Assembly (NCBI GenBank): GCA_964598225.1
Contig: CAZRBG010000007.1
Coordinates: forward strand, 83,349 to 147,348
Reading direction: 5' to 3'
Source of the DNA: SG8-4 sp964598225
GTDB taxonomy: Bacteria; Planctomycetota; Phycisphaerae; Sedimentisphaerales; Anaerobacaceae
Length of the DNA stretch: 64,000 nucleotides
This document shows positions 16,607 through 26,105 of the stretch, one piece after another. A program made the translations under genes and the position numbers. The notes below the pieces were generated by a model. The model searched no databases and had not been told where the DNA came from. It saw only the letters and a list, made by a program, of their open reading frames with translations. How positions within the stretch are numbered: the stretch's first letter is position 1; each line of letters opens with the position of its first letter.

Positions 16607-17761
16607 TTGGAAATGTTTAGTCGCAAGTTTAGATTAGTTTTGCTGATCCTGGTCGGTATGGTGACCTTGTGGGTCGGGCTGCGGCCGATGGATTTCTTTC
16701 CTGAGAATCGGATTCGCTGGCTGGCCGGACAGGACGGCATTGAATTCTACAAGGAAAGTCTGCCAAATCAGAGAGGCAGCGCGGGGATCGTTTACAGCGA
16801 TGAAGCCGTCGAAATCCGTAGCCGGTCGCAGGCGTTTGAGCCGGTCACGATTGAGATTTATCTCGAACCGGATGGATACAGCAGCATGGGGCTGGAGCAT
16901 ATAGTATCCTTCCATGACGGCTACCCTCGCTCGCCGCTGGTCATCGGCCAGTGGAAGAACTACCTGACGATACGCAGCAGAGACAACCAAAATCCAGCCC
17001 GTGATACCTATCGCGAAATCGGCCTCAAGGAAGGGCTCAATCCGGGAGAGAAAAAAGTAATTACGCTATCCTCCGGCCCTGAACGAACCGATATATATGT
17101 CAATGGAGACCTGGCCCGGTCTTACGACATTCGGGCTTTGATCGGGGTCGAACATATCCGCGGCCGCCTCAGTCTGGGCAATTCCGCTATCGGTCATAAC
17201 GGCTGGGTAGGAAAGCTTTATGGTCTGGCAATGTACGATTTGCTGCTGACACCCGAGCAAATCAGAGAACACTACCATTTATGGACCGACGGGACAGCGA
17301 GCGGACCGGATGTTACAAATCGCGAACCGTTAATTTTGTACACCTTTGCAGAACGCAAAGGCGACACGGTGCACAACCGGACGGGCAATGACAACCACTT
17401 GACCATTCCTTCGACGTTCAAGCCTCTCAGGAGAGTCGCGGTGTTACGGTTCTGGCACGAGATGGACTGGACTTTAGCCGATGCTAAAGATATCCTGGTC
17501 AACATCTTTGGTTTCGTGCCGTTTGGCCTTGGAATGATGGCTGTTCTTGGGGGGAATCGACGTATGTCACCTACAATAGCCGCCTTGTTGACGATCCCGG
17601 CTGGTGCGTTCCTGAGCCTGGTGATTGAAACCGGCCAGTTAGGTCTGCCGACTCGGACTCCGTCTTCGCTGGATTTTCTGTGCAATACTGCGGGCGCTGT
17701 ATTGGCAGTCGCGGCATTCAGAATGATTCCTCCGACATGGATCGAGAAATATCCAGTATGA
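16607..17761 (+). CDS. LamG-like domain plus VanZ-like membrane domain protein
   Basis: 384 residues. An N-terminal transmembrane helix (about residues 10-25) is followed by a concanavalin/LamG-like beta-sandwich (about 60-230, with LYGLAMYDLLLTPEQIREHY near its end). Then come three C-terminal hydrophobic helices with the VanZ signature (VNIFGFVPFGLG, LSLVIETGQLGLPTRTPSSLDFLCNTAGA). VanZ-family proteins are membrane proteins of mostly unknown role, some giving low-level teicoplanin resistance; the LamG fusion is common in planctomycetes. TTG 16607 is favoured by AGAGGA about ten bases upstream; ATG 16613 is the alternative. It follows selD by 37 bases but shows no functional tie to it. Confidence 0.8.
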   Translation: MEMFSRKFRLVLLILVGMVTLWVGLRPMDFFPENRIRWLAGQDGIEFYKESLPNQRGSAGIVYSDEAVEIRSRSQAFEPVTIEIYLEPDGYSSMGLEHIVSFHDGYPRSPLVIGQWKNYLTIRSRDNQNPARDTYREIGLKEGLNPGEKKVITLSSGPERTDIYVNGDLARSYDIRALIGVEHIRGRLSLGNSAIGHNGWVGKLYGLAMYDLLLTPEQIREHYHLWTDGTASGPDVTNREPLILYTFAERKGDTVHNRTGNDNHLTIPSTFKPLRRVAVLRFWHEMDWTLADAKDILVNIFGFVPFGLGMMAVLGGNRRMSPTIAALLTIPAGAFLSLVIETGQLGLPTRTPSSLDFLCNTAGAVLAVAAFRMIPPTWIEKYPV

Positions 17762-17768
17762 AAAGTTG

Positions 17769-19061
17769 CTATCGCTGAGGATTGCGATCTTTATCCAGTT
17801 CCCACGCGCCGATGTCAGGGTGTTCGGGTCGAGGTCGCCGGCGGATGTCCTCGGTTACGTCAGGCAGCGATACGGCTTTGGCAATAGCGCCGGTCGCAGA
17901 CTGGATTAGCGCAAGATTCCCCGAACCCGGGTCCACAAAATAGTCTTCCAGGCGACCTGTGAGATTTTGGCGAAGTTGTGCTTCTCCACCGTCGAAAATG
18001 ATTTTGCCGTGCACCAGGTTGTTTATGATCTCTGTTTGCGAGGTCCCGGCCCCGATGCGTATGCCGCGACGGAAGTTTTGTTCGGGTCGACAAATAGAAT
18101 TATTGTAGATCTTGATGTTCTCGGCATACCACAGCTCGATCCCGCAGTCGGGCCCTCCCGTAATGAAGTTGTTGCGTATGATGCCGTCATCAACATAAAC
18201 GAGGCGATCTCCGGAGACGTTGGCCGTGGACTTGCCGGGATTGCCGAAAGCCACACCCCGGTCGCAATTGACGATTAGATTCCGCTCCACAACCACTCGT
18301 CTTGACCGTACCCAGATGAAGATAGCGGCACGTCCGCCGCCGTTGCGCCCTTTGATGTTACGAAAGATGTTGTCGCTGAAGGTCCAGCCGTCGAGAGCCA
18401 TCATGTCAATGGCGGAAATGTAATCGCCCCCGAACAACCAATCGGCCGGCGGGACCTTAGTGTTCTCGAAGCGGCAGTAGCGAACCGAGCCTCCAACGGC
18501 ACAGACTTTCGGGTCTTTTCCCGCCGAACCTTTGATTGCGCGCACACCGATATTTCGAAAGCGGCAGTTATAAATATGAATTTTCTCCGGCGCGTTCTCC
18601 GCTTCCACCTTGATCCCGTAGGATCGGCAGTCGGCGAAGGTCAGCTCTGCAATGGTGACCCCCTTGCAGTGGGCGATGCGAAGAATATCGTCGCCTTTTG
18701 CCCTGCTGTCCCATCCTCTGCCGCGAAGAGTGACCCTCGCCGGGTCTCCGGAGACGCTGCGGATAGAGACACCCTTTTTTTCTCTTAGAATTATAGGTCG
18801 GGCTACTTTGTATTGACCTTCGGCGATGAGAATTGTGCCTCCCTCGTCAATGTTCTCAACAGCCCGGAAGAGTTCATCCACGCTCGTAACGGTGATTACC
18901 TTCCCTTTCGGCGAGGCCAGCGGTGGCGCCTTCGGAAACCACTCCGGAACAAATCCGCTTTCAGGTGTGCCGGATGGAATCTCGGCAGCCTGTACCAGTG
19001 AAACAGGTGCGTTTGAGCTGAGAGCAACAGCGAGGAATACTGATATTAGCATTACGATCAT
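17769..19061 (-). CDS. Secreted right-handed parallel beta-helix protein
   Basis: Signal peptide MIVMLISVFLAVALSSNAP... ending near QAAE, then the turns of a parallel beta-helix: GGTILIAEGQYKVARPIIL, ITIAEL-type strands and repeated N-rich turns (RVVVERNLIVNCDRGVAFG, DGIIRNNFITGG, NIKIYNNSICRP). The C-terminus reads RRRPRPEHPDIGAWELD, the tail seen in many planctomycete polysaccharide-lyase-like or choice-of-anchor proteins. It is probably a secreted carbohydrate-binding or lyase protein; no catalytic residues can be assigned. I chose ATG 19061 because it directly precedes the hydrophobic signal and has GGGTGG upstream; the frame extends to 19130. Convergent with the VanZ gene, eight bases apart. 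Confidence 0.8.
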   Translation of the reverse strand: MIVMLISVFLAVALSSNAPVSLVQAAEIPSGTPESGFVPEWFPKAPPLASPKGKVITVTSVDELFRAVENIDEGGTILIAEGQYKVARPIILREKKGVSIRSVSGDPARVTLRGRGWDSRAKGDDILRIAHCKGVTIAELTFADCRSYGIKVEAENAPEKIHIYNCRFRNIGVRAIKGSAGKDPKVCAVGGSVRYCRFENTKVPPADWLFGGDYISAIDMMALDGWTFSDNIFRNIKGRNGGGRAAIFIWVRSRRVVVERNLIVNCDRGVAFGNPGKSTANVSGDRLVYVDDGIIRNNFITGGPDCGIELWYAENIKIYNNSICRPEQNFRRGIRIGAGTSQTEIINNLVHGKIIFDGGEAQLRQNLTGRLEDYFVDPGSGNLALIQSATGAIAKAVSLPDVTEDIRRRPRPEHPDIGAWELDKDRNPQR

Positions 19062-19280
19062 AGAACCACCCGACAATGAGAAATTTTCAAACGCGTTCAC
19101 CGTTAACGTCACAGTCAGTCGGACCTCCAACAGGCCCTGCCTTGTCGTACGATGGACTATTCTATCAGAGTACGCTAAACTGTAAAGGACCAGTGGCTAA
19201 TGTGGAGTTTTTTGTATCGCTGGTGTATACTGAGAGTAATATCGTCGTGTGCTGTGCAGTTTGGCCGAAGGAGACCAATT

Positions 19281-22166
19281 ATGGCCTTGCCGAGGAATCA
19301 GAAAAGAAGTTTCGGATTTGCGATAGTTCTATTTTATGTCTTTTTGCTGCTGCCTCAAACGCGCAGTCTCGCCCGACAGGATACCGAGCAGACTGATTTA
19401 CCCGTCATTCGGTCGCAGCCGTTTCGGATTCCGGATATGCTGACCCTTCGAGTTCGGCTAAAGAAAATCTCACCGGAAGAACCAACTCCGATCAGATGGC
19501 GGTACGGGGGCGAAGGACAAGGCGGAAAAGTCTATCGCGGCATCTTTCCGAAACCGGGTGTTGGGACAGATGCGCCTGCCGAGGCCAATACACTGCCCGT
19601 GGGCCGATGGTCGGCGCCGCTTAAACTCGCCTCGATGGTTCAGCGGCTGCCCGAGAAGTTTTTTCTCACGATCACTGCAGGTAACCCGGGTAAGGTAATA
19701 GACAGGAAGACCCGCAGACGCGGCGGATACTCGACCGATGTTACTTTCGAGTTCGAGTTTCGTTTTGGAGACGAAATAATCAAGAGATTTACCTCCGAAG
19801 GCCCCGACGGAGGCACGGCTACGATAGTAATTCCCTTTTACAGGCTGGTTGAAGCGGTCGAGCCGACTTCGCCTGAGTTTGTTGGAGAGCTGACTGACGT
19901 GCTGGGCTATGCAAAGCGCCGAGCCGAGGCTCTGGAGCATCTTCCCTGGGCTGATTGGCCTTTGCCGAAAAAATATGCCGTCATTAATAATGTGGGAGGA
20001 TACGGCGCGGGTTATGGTTACGGGATTCGTACGACCGACCGTAATGTAACCGAGACGGAAATGCGGAGCCTTCACCAGTTGGGGGTCAACGGGTTCCGCG
20101 ACGGTCCGGACTTTGTCGTGGAGATGATTCGAAAAGGCGGTCCGGAGGCGGAAAAATGGAATCGTGCGATGATCGCCCATGTTATGGGATTTCCCGTCGA
20201 ACGTTATCGCCCGGGGCGCAGCGAAGACCCTCAGGCCGGATGCCCGTTCGGGGACGACGTTGCCGATACAACTCGGCGGCTGATCGAGCAATCACTCGGC
20301 GAGGTTCTCTCGCTTCCGGTGGAGGAAGTCTGGGGCTTGACGGTCGATGAGATCGGAACGGTGATCGATCAATCTCGCGAGAAGAAAGCTCACCTGTCCG
20401 TTTGCCCTCGCTGTATCAGAGGATTCCAGGATTGGCTCAAACGAAAAGGTCTCAAACCGTCGGATTTCGGCGTCTCGGACTGGTCCGAGGTCCGTCCTCT
20501 GAATGTGTGGGATTCTCAGAGCGACAGGCCGTGGCTGCGCGATCGCAACCTGGCACTGACAGCCTACTATACACGGGATTTCAACAATCATGTTACGGCC
20601 ATGATGTTTACCGATCTGAGGAAGGCTTTCGCGCGGACCAACGAACACAAGCGTGCCGCACTTGCTCCAGGAGGAGATCGCAGCAGCGCACAGGCGAAGC
20701 AGCCCTGGATTTACTCATACGCGCTTCGCGGCAACACTTTTCTGATGAAAGGGCACAGCCTGGATTTCTTCGATTTCTATCGCGAGGCTGATAACGCGAT
20801 CGTTTACGAGACGTCGAACCGCGGACCCCGCATCTGGGGATGGGACAGTTACCTCTGCGACGTCCAGAGGGTTGTTGCGGCAAAGATGAATGTGGCTCGC
20901 GGAATCTACATAAAGCCTCATCGCGGCGCGCCTCTTCAGCGGATGCTCTCTGCCGTCAGCCGGGGCAATACGATGATATACTGGTACACGTACGGACCGG
21001 ACTACAAGAAGGGTGACAGCTTCTCTCAACACCCGGACGCGCTGCGGCTGACCAGTAAGGCGGCGCACCTGCTGGGCTTTGCCGAGGATGCCCTCTACGG
21101 GTCCCGGTGGGCGGTTCCGGCAGAAGTCGCGGTGGTCAAGCCGGAGACCACCCAGAAATGGATGAATCTCAGCGGCAATCCACCGCACTTGACGGCGGCC
21201 TGGGAAAACGCCAAGTGGGTTTACACAGCGCTTCAACACGCTCACGTTCCCGTCGACCCGATTGACGAAACGATGCTGGCCGAAGAGGACCTTTCTAAAT
21301 ATAAGATTATTTACGTTAGCGGATCGCACGTAACGAAAGAGGCAGCGGAGGGCCTCGTCCGGTATGTCGAAAACGGCGGCACAATCTATACCAGCGGGTG
21401 GGGACTGGCCCGGAATGAAGCCAACCAGCCTCTGGCCGCACTTGAAGCCGCGCTCGGGCTGCGGGTACGCAATGTTCCGGAAATGTGGTATCGAGTCAGT
21501 CTCTATGGTGCGACAAGTATCGAATCTTACGATGAGCGTAGCAACCGGCTCGCTCGCGTTCCCGCCGGAGCGAGAGTGGTTCAAGGCGAAACGATCAAAC
21601 GCTCCTTCACGCCGGTGATCGGACGGGAGGTGCTCCAGCCGGCAGATGATGCCGAAATACTCGCCCGTTTCGCCGCCGGCGGCGCCGCAATGACCCGCCA
21701 TAAATTCGGCAAGGGCCAGGTATACGTCGTAGGATTTTTTCCCGGCCTGGAGTACAGCGCAACGGTCCGGCGGGCCGATTATAACATGCGTCGTGATTTT
21801 GATCCGGCGCGCCGCCTCGTCATATCCGGTCCGGCGCGTGAACTGGCGCAGCCTGCTGTCGAGGCTTCCGACGCGCTGGTTGAGGGGGTTCTCTTGGAGA
21901 ATCCCGACAACGGCATGCGCGCCGTAACGCTGGCAAACTGGGCGTACGGCGTAGCCGGACTCAAAGAAAGCGCCTCGAAGCGCCGATCCCCGATAGTTGA
22001 GCATCTGCCCCTGAACGATCTTCAAGTAAGAATACGAGTAACAGAACCGCCCAGGGATGTACGTTCCTGTATGCTCAGGCAGAACTTGGAGTTCAGTGAG
22101 ACAGGCGGCTCGGTCCTTGTGGAACTTCCCCGGCTGGAAGAAGGGGATGTGCTCCTGCTGAAATAG
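19281..22166 (+). CDS. Large secreted protein, glycoside-hydrolase-like with C-terminal glutaminase-like fold
   Basis: 961 residues from ATG 19281 (AAGGAG eight bases upstream; the frame extends further upstream without support). The signal sequence is near residues 10-35 (FAIVLFYVFLLLP). A beta-sandwich N-terminal domain is followed by a probable TIM barrel (KYAVINNVGGYGAGYGYG, VWGLTVDEIGTV, YGPDYKKGD). A segment like the beta-galactosidase trimerisation / ThuA fold follows (YKIIYVSGSHVTKEAAEGLV, YVENGGTIYTSG), then a beta-rich tail. This order resembles GH42-like enzymes, but I cannot name a family or catalytic acids with confidence. Followed by an aldo/keto reductase 42 bp downstream, suggesting a sugar-related unit. 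Confidence 0.65.
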   Translation: MALPRNQKRSFGFAIVLFYVFLLLPQTRSLARQDTEQTDLPVIRSQPFRIPDMLTLRVRLKKISPEEPTPIRWRYGGEGQGGKVYRGIFPKPGVGTDAPAEANTLPVGRWSAPLKLASMVQRLPEKFFLTITAGNPGKVIDRKTRRRGGYSTDVTFEFEFRFGDEIIKRFTSEGPDGGTATIVIPFYRLVEAVEPTSPEFVGELTDVLGYAKRRAEALEHLPWADWPLPKKYAVINNVGGYGAGYGYGIRTTDRNVTETEMRSLHQLGVNGFRDGPDFVVEMIRKGGPEAEKWNRAMIAHVMGFPVERYRPGRSEDPQAGCPFGDDVADTTRRLIEQSLGEVLSLPVEEVWGLTVDEIGTVIDQSREKKAHLSVCPRCIRGFQDWLKRKGLKPSDFGVSDWSEVRPLNVWDSQSDRPWLRDRNLALTAYYTRDFNNHVTAMMFTDLRKAFARTNEHKRAALAPGGDRSSAQAKQPWIYSYALRGNTFLMKGHSLDFFDFYREADNAIVYETSNRGPRIWGWDSYLCDVQRVVAAKMNVARGIYIKPHRGAPLQRMLSAVSRGNTMIYWYTYGPDYKKGDSFSQHPDALRLTSKAAHLLGFAEDALYGSRWAVPAEVAVVKPETTQKWMNLSGNPPHLTAAWENAKWVYTALQHAHVPVDPIDETMLAEEDLSKYKIIYVSGSHVTKEAAEGLVRYVENGGTIYTSGWGLARNEANQPLAALEAALGLRVRNVPEMWYRVSLYGATSIESYDERSNRLARVPAGARVVQGETIKRSFTPVIGREVLQPADDAEILARFAAGGAAMTRHKFGKGQVYVVGFFPGLEYSATVRRADYNMRRDFDPARRLVISGPARELAQPAVEASDALVEGVLLENPDNGMRAVTLANWAYGVAGLKESASKRRSPIVEHLPLNDLQVRIRVTEPPRDVRSCMLRQNLEFSETGGSVLVELPRLEEGDVLLLK

Positions 22167-22208
22167 CGTGACTGTGTAATGGTGTTGGTAATTGTAAAGG
22201 AATAACTT

Positions 22209-23177
22209 ATGGATATGGTTAAACTCGGAAGGTCCGGTGTTGAAGTCAGCGCGCTTTGTCTGGGAACGGATTCTATCGGCAGCAAGATAGATAAACAAAC
22301 GTCGTCCAAACTTATGGATTTATACGCGGAAAAAGGGGGCAACTTTATCGACACTGCGAATTTCTATGCCAGTTGGGCGCCGGGCTGTCAGGGAGGCGAG
22401 AGTGAGTCTACAATCGGAGCGTGGTTGGCTGAACGAGGCAAGCGCGACCAGATGGTAATCGCTTCTAAAGTTGCATTTGATTACCCCGGCTGTGACGGCG
22501 GTCTCAGTGCGGCTGAAATCGAGCGGGAATGCGAAAAGAGTCTCAAGCGTCTGCGAACGGACAGAATCGATCTCTACTATGCCCATCGCGATGATTTCGA
22601 CACGCCGCTCGAAGAGACTATGGCGGCGTTCGACAGCTTGATCAAGGCGGGTAAGGTCCGCGCGATTGGCGCGAGCAACCTGAACGTCTGGCGTATTGCG
22701 GAAGCCAACTGTGTCAGCCAGGCCAACGGATTGGCTCAATACAATGTTGTGGAGCAACGGTACACCTATCTTCGCCCGCGGCACGGCGCCGACTTTGGCC
22801 CACAAATATGTATCAACGATGATCTCAAGGATTTTACCGGCACCAAAGGCATAACCCTCATTGCTTATTCCATCCTTTTGCGGGGTGCCTACACACGAGA
22901 CGATCGCCCGATTCCCCCGCAGTATGGCGGGCCCGATTCGGAGCAGCGTATAGCAGCTCTCCGGCACGTGGCGGAGGAGGTTGGCGCTGCGCAGAATCAG
23001 GTTATTATCGCATGGATGCGGCAGAGCGACCCACCGGTCCTCCCGATCATCGCAGGTAGTAAGCCCGGGCAGTTGCAGGAGAATATCGAAGCTTTGAACG
23101 TGAACTTGTCGGACGAGCAAATGAAAGTGTTGAATACGGCGGGAAACCCGGATATTAAAGAATCATGGCTGCGTTAG
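22209..23177 (+). CDS. Aldo/keto reductase
   Basis: 322 residues, NADPH-dependent oxidoreductase with a TIM barrel, acting on carbonyls or sugars in the cytoplasm. The catalytic set is visible: Asp and Tyr in FIDTANFY, Lys in VIASKVAF, His in LYYAHRDD. The cofactor region reads LPIIAGSKPGQLQENIEALNV. It starts with KLGRSGVEVSALCLGT, typical of the family. RBS AAAGGA is seven bases before ATG 22209. It probably shares a transcript with the large secreted protein upstream and may process the released sugar, but the substrate is not visible. Confidence 0.93.
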   Translation: MDMVKLGRSGVEVSALCLGTDSIGSKIDKQTSSKLMDLYAEKGGNFIDTANFYASWAPGCQGGESESTIGAWLAERGKRDQMVIASKVAFDYPGCDGGLSAAEIERECEKSLKRLRTDRIDLYYAHRDDFDTPLEETMAAFDSLIKAGKVRAIGASNLNVWRIAEANCVSQANGLAQYNVVEQRYTYLRPRHGADFGPQICINDDLKDFTGTKGITLIAYSILLRGAYTRDDRPIPPQYGGPDSEQRIAALRHVAEEVGAAQNQVIIAWMRQSDPPVLPIIAGSKPGQLQENIEALNVNLSDEQMKVLNTAGNPDIKESWLR

Positions 23178-23217
23178 CTGACAAAGGAATTATCTCAAAA
23201 AAAACTATGTCTTGTAA

Positions 23218-23301
23218 TTGCGAGCGCAGCGAAGCAATCTCCAACTCCCGGGATTGAGATTGCTTCGTCGCTCGCCCCTAAGGGGCAAGCTGCTCGCAAT
23301 G
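23218..23301. repeat. Palindromic interspersed repeat
   Basis: Inverted arms TTGCGAGCGCAGCGAAGCAA... and ...TTGCTTCGTCGCTCGC, then GCTCGCAATGACA, enclosing GGGATTGAGATTG and CCCCTAAGGGG. It is a different family from the GTAG...CTAC elements. Its position after the aldo/keto reductase could let it act as a transcript-end stabiliser. Confidence 0.65.
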
Positions 23302-23342
23302 ACATTCACCGTTGTGAGATAGACTCTAAGGAGTATGTTGTG

Positions 23343-25565
23343 ATGTCACATATACACAAGGCGAAATCCAGGAAATATCGATTTCGGAGACCGACGCTCT
23401 TTCTGATTGTCGTTGTAGCGTTGCCGGGTATGATTGTTGGCACTGTCAGCGCCGCCGAATGGGAGCAGAAAGAATTTACAATTGAGACGGCGGCTCCGCA
23501 AAAAGGCTGGGTGGAAACTGCCGTCGATCCATCAAAATGGAAACCCGTGCCGCAGACGGATATAGCCAGGCTTCTGACGAAGGCGCCTCAACTGGAGTAC
23601 GAGATTGTCGCTCCGCCGCCGCAGCGCTGCTGGACCGGCCATCAGCCTTACCTTGTGCCGAATCCGGACGGCAAGAGTTGGGATATGATTTTCCCATACT
23701 ATAACAAATATCGGGGCGAACAGGAGGTCGTCATTCACGATTTCGGCACGGGAAAGACGAGCGGCCAGGTGCTGTCGACGGGAAAGGGTGATTCCGTCTT
23801 AACGCGCGAAGCCATCGGCTTTCACATGCAGCCGAGCTACTTTTCCAACAAGCAACTAATCTTCTGTGTCTACGGCCCTGTTATCTTTGCCGTGTATGAT
23901 CCCGGCGTGGATAAGTTTACATACGGCGTCAAGCCATTCGGCGACGATGTAATAAACGGCCGCGCTGTCCTTGGCAATGACAGCGTGATCTACGGCATGG
24001 GATGGCCGAAGGACAAGAGCGGGTTTATTGCCTTTAGTTTCGATCCTCAAACGAAAGAAGTCACAAAATCCGAGATTTTCGGACCCGCAAATCCCAACCG
24101 CCGGGAACTGTATCGTGAGGTCCGCATGTCGGGTGACTGGATTTACGCCGCTATCGGCAATCGCCCGTGGCATCTCGTCGCTTACAATTTCAAGACCCGC
24201 GAAGGCCGGCTTCTCGCTACAACGAAGGATATCCGCGGCAGCAGCAGCACGATCAGCATGAAACATATTCCCGGCGGCCTCAGCGGCTATATCCAGCAGC
24301 CCGCATCCATCGACGGCATAGAGGAATTCGACGACGAGCAGTTCAATTTCTGGTTGCACGACGGCAAGATTATCAGGCGCGATGGCGATGAACCGCCCTG
24401 GACGCCTCCGGCAAACGCCGCGAAACCGCCTAAGAGCTTCCGCTGGGCGCGCGAATACCAGGTCTGGCCCGGCGATTTCACGCCGCCGTCGTCACCGCCC
24501 GAATTCAGACGAGATGCCGGGGACCCGGACGCGAAAGGCCATGTTGAGCTGCCGTATCGCCTCGGCGGCGAAAAACAGTGGAAGACACTCGAATACGATG
24601 TGAAGATGTACCCTGGCGTCGTGCAACTGCTCACGGAAGTTAACGACCACGTTCTCTTTGCCACAGATTCGGGTTATGGCCAGCATGTCTTTTACAATAT
24701 GAGGACAAACAAGCTGATGCGCGTTCCCGGCACGCTAAGCCCATACTCAACCGGGCACTTCAACAATCGTCTGTATGTATCGGGCTATCCGACGTCGCAA
24801 ATGTACGAGTACGACTTCGGTCGCAAGATCGGATTAAAGCAGGAAGAACCCAATCCCAGGCACGTCGCCTGGGTCGGCAAATTCGACGACACACACTGTC
24901 CTCTCGGAGGAACAATCGGCTGTGCCGACGGCCGCGTTTACAATGCCGGCACAACTTACGGCAGACGACGCAAAGGCGGCGGCTTCGGCTGGTACAACAC
25001 CGAAACGAGAGAGACCGGCGGCATGCCTTTTGAGGGACACCGCATCTTCTGGATGACGGCGGCGGCCGACGGACGTTATCTACTGATGTCGAGCAAATGC
25101 GGCGACAACGGACTGCTATTCTGCTGGGATACGCAGAAGCATGATTTCGTGTATAAAAACCCCGTCCTCGGACAATCGAGGCCGGGCCCAATCGAGGAAG
25201 CTTTGCCGGGCGGCCTGATCATCGGGCACACAACGGGCGGCGACAAGGCCCCCGGTTTGCTCTACGGGCTTCGCGCCGACACCGGTGAGATCCTCTGGCA
25301 AAAGCGAGTACCCGTAAAGCCCGTTACGGCCTTCTCAAGCGTTCGCCGGCATAGATACGCCTTCCGGCGCGGGCCGGATGGATTCATCTGGTCGTTCTTC
25401 GACAATACGCTCGTTCGTATCGATCCGCGCAACGCGAAGATCGAGCCGGTCGGAAACGTCTCAGGCAATCCGGTGCAGATCGCCTTCGCCAACGACGGCG
25501 TATACGTCGCCGGCGGCGACAATCTCCGCAGGATAAAAGGACTGCGCGTAAAGAGTGTAGAGTAG
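23343..25565 (+). CDS. Secreted beta-propeller-like protein of unknown function
   Basis: 740 residues from ATG 23343 (AAGGAG nine bases upstream; a GTG at 23340 is also in frame). Signal peptide with hydrophobic FLIVVVALPGMIVGTVSAAE. The mature part contains repeated beta-propeller-like blades (for example YAAIGNRPWHLVAYNFKTRE, FATDSGYGQHVFYNMRTNKL, LLFCWDTQKHDFVYKNP, LVRIDPRNAKIEPVG), as in YVTN/PQQ-like or sialidase-like propellers. No catalytic motif is evident. It is the last gene before tRNA-Sec, and 145 bp separate them. Likely exported to the periplasm or cell surface with a carbohydrate or polymer-binding role; this is inference from fold and neighbours. Confidence 0.65.
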   Translation: MSHIHKAKSRKYRFRRPTLFLIVVVALPGMIVGTVSAAEWEQKEFTIETAAPQKGWVETAVDPSKWKPVPQTDIARLLTKAPQLEYEIVAPPPQRCWTGHQPYLVPNPDGKSWDMIFPYYNKYRGEQEVVIHDFGTGKTSGQVLSTGKGDSVLTREAIGFHMQPSYFSNKQLIFCVYGPVIFAVYDPGVDKFTYGVKPFGDDVINGRAVLGNDSVIYGMGWPKDKSGFIAFSFDPQTKEVTKSEIFGPANPNRRELYREVRMSGDWIYAAIGNRPWHLVAYNFKTREGRLLATTKDIRGSSSTISMKHIPGGLSGYIQQPASIDGIEEFDDEQFNFWLHDGKIIRRDGDEPPWTPPANAAKPPKSFRWAREYQVWPGDFTPPSSPPEFRRDAGDPDAKGHVELPYRLGGEKQWKTLEYDVKMYPGVVQLLTEVNDHVLFATDSGYGQHVFYNMRTNKLMRVPGTLSPYSTGHFNNRLYVSGYPTSQMYEYDFGRKIGLKQEEPNPRHVAWVGKFDDTHCPLGGTIGCADGRVYNAGTTYGRRRKGGGFGWYNTETRETGGMPFEGHRIFWMTAAADGRYLLMSSKCGDNGLLFCWDTQKHDFVYKNPVLGQSRPGPIEEALPGGLIIGHTTGGDKAPGLLYGLRADTGEILWQKRVPVKPVTAFSSVRRHRYAFRRGPDGFIWSFFDNTLVRIDPRNAKIEPVGNVSGNPVQIAFANDGVYVAGGDNLRRIKGLRVKSVE

Positions 25566-25620
25566 TCGGCGCATCAGGGCAGCCTGAAGACTTTTCCGGA
25601 TGAAAAACTCCATCTATGCA

Positions 25621-25650
25621 TTGGCGTATCCTGGCGGTTTGTGGTATACT
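25621..25650 (+). promoter_or_regulatory. Candidate promoter of tRNA-Sec
   Basis: TTGGCG (25621-25626) and TATACT (25645-25650) are separated by 18 bp and lie about 60 bp before the tRNA. Both hexamers match the sigma-70 consensus at four or five of six positions. Confidence 0.5.
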
Positions 25651-25710
25651 ACGGGAGATAATGTCGGAAAGATTGACAACAATTGTGAAACAAAGCCGGT
25701 GATTGGTTGT

Positions 25711-25805
25711 GGAGGTGACTGGTGCCTGGTGGTGCCCCTGGTCTTCAAAACCAGTGTGGGGCTGAGAAAGTCCCGGGTGGGTTCGATTCCCATTCGCCTC
25801 CGCCA
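25711..25805 (+). tRNA. selC: tRNA-Sec (anticodon TCA)
   Basis: A 95-nt tRNA with the hallmarks of bacterial selenocysteine tRNA: an 8-bp acceptor stem (GGAGGTGA against TTCGCCTCC), a 6-bp D stem with a 4-base loop, the anticodon arm CTGGT-CTTCAAA-ACCAG with TCA in the loop, a long variable arm (GGGGCT...AGTCCC), a T arm with GGTTCGATTCC, discriminator G and an encoded CCA. It reads UGA codons with SelB. Together with selA and selD it supports real selenocysteine insertion in this organism. Confidence 0.97.
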
Positions 25806-25840
25806 TTTTATGTTTGGACAGGATAACGGGATTAACGAGG

Positions 25841-26086
25841 ATGAACAGAACAACAAAAATTATTGCTTTTTGCGTGCTGATTCTTTTGGGGGTTATCATG
25901 CTTGGCTACGGGGCCTTTGTACATTCTGCTGATGTCTGGCCTCAGAAAGAAGATGGATCGCCTCCCGCGACCAAATCGGAACCCGCTCTCGTAAAGGAAG
26001 CCTCCGTAGGCGGAATGGCGCTGGACGAATCGGGAAAGATAAAACAGACGTACACCGGAGCCGCTCCCGAAGAGTGCGCTACGTGA
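25841..26086 (+). CDS. Small membrane-anchored protein of unknown function
   Basis: 81 residues from ATG 25841. One N-terminal transmembrane helix (IIAFCVLILLGVIMLGYGAF) and a short polar tail containing a repeat-like ESGKIKQTYTGAAPEECA. The start region lies in a motif, GGATAACGGGATTAACGAGG, that recurs as a repeat fragment near 38884. It is followed 19 bp later by a 4Fe-4S membrane protein, suggesting a small partner subunit of that redox protein. No family recognised. Confidence 0.6.
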   Translation: MNRTTKIIAFCVLILLGVIMLGYGAFVHSADVWPQKEDGSPPATKSEPALVKEASVGGMALDESGKIKQTYTGAAPEECAT

Positions 26087-26105
26087 GGCAGTTGATTAGG
26101 AGACC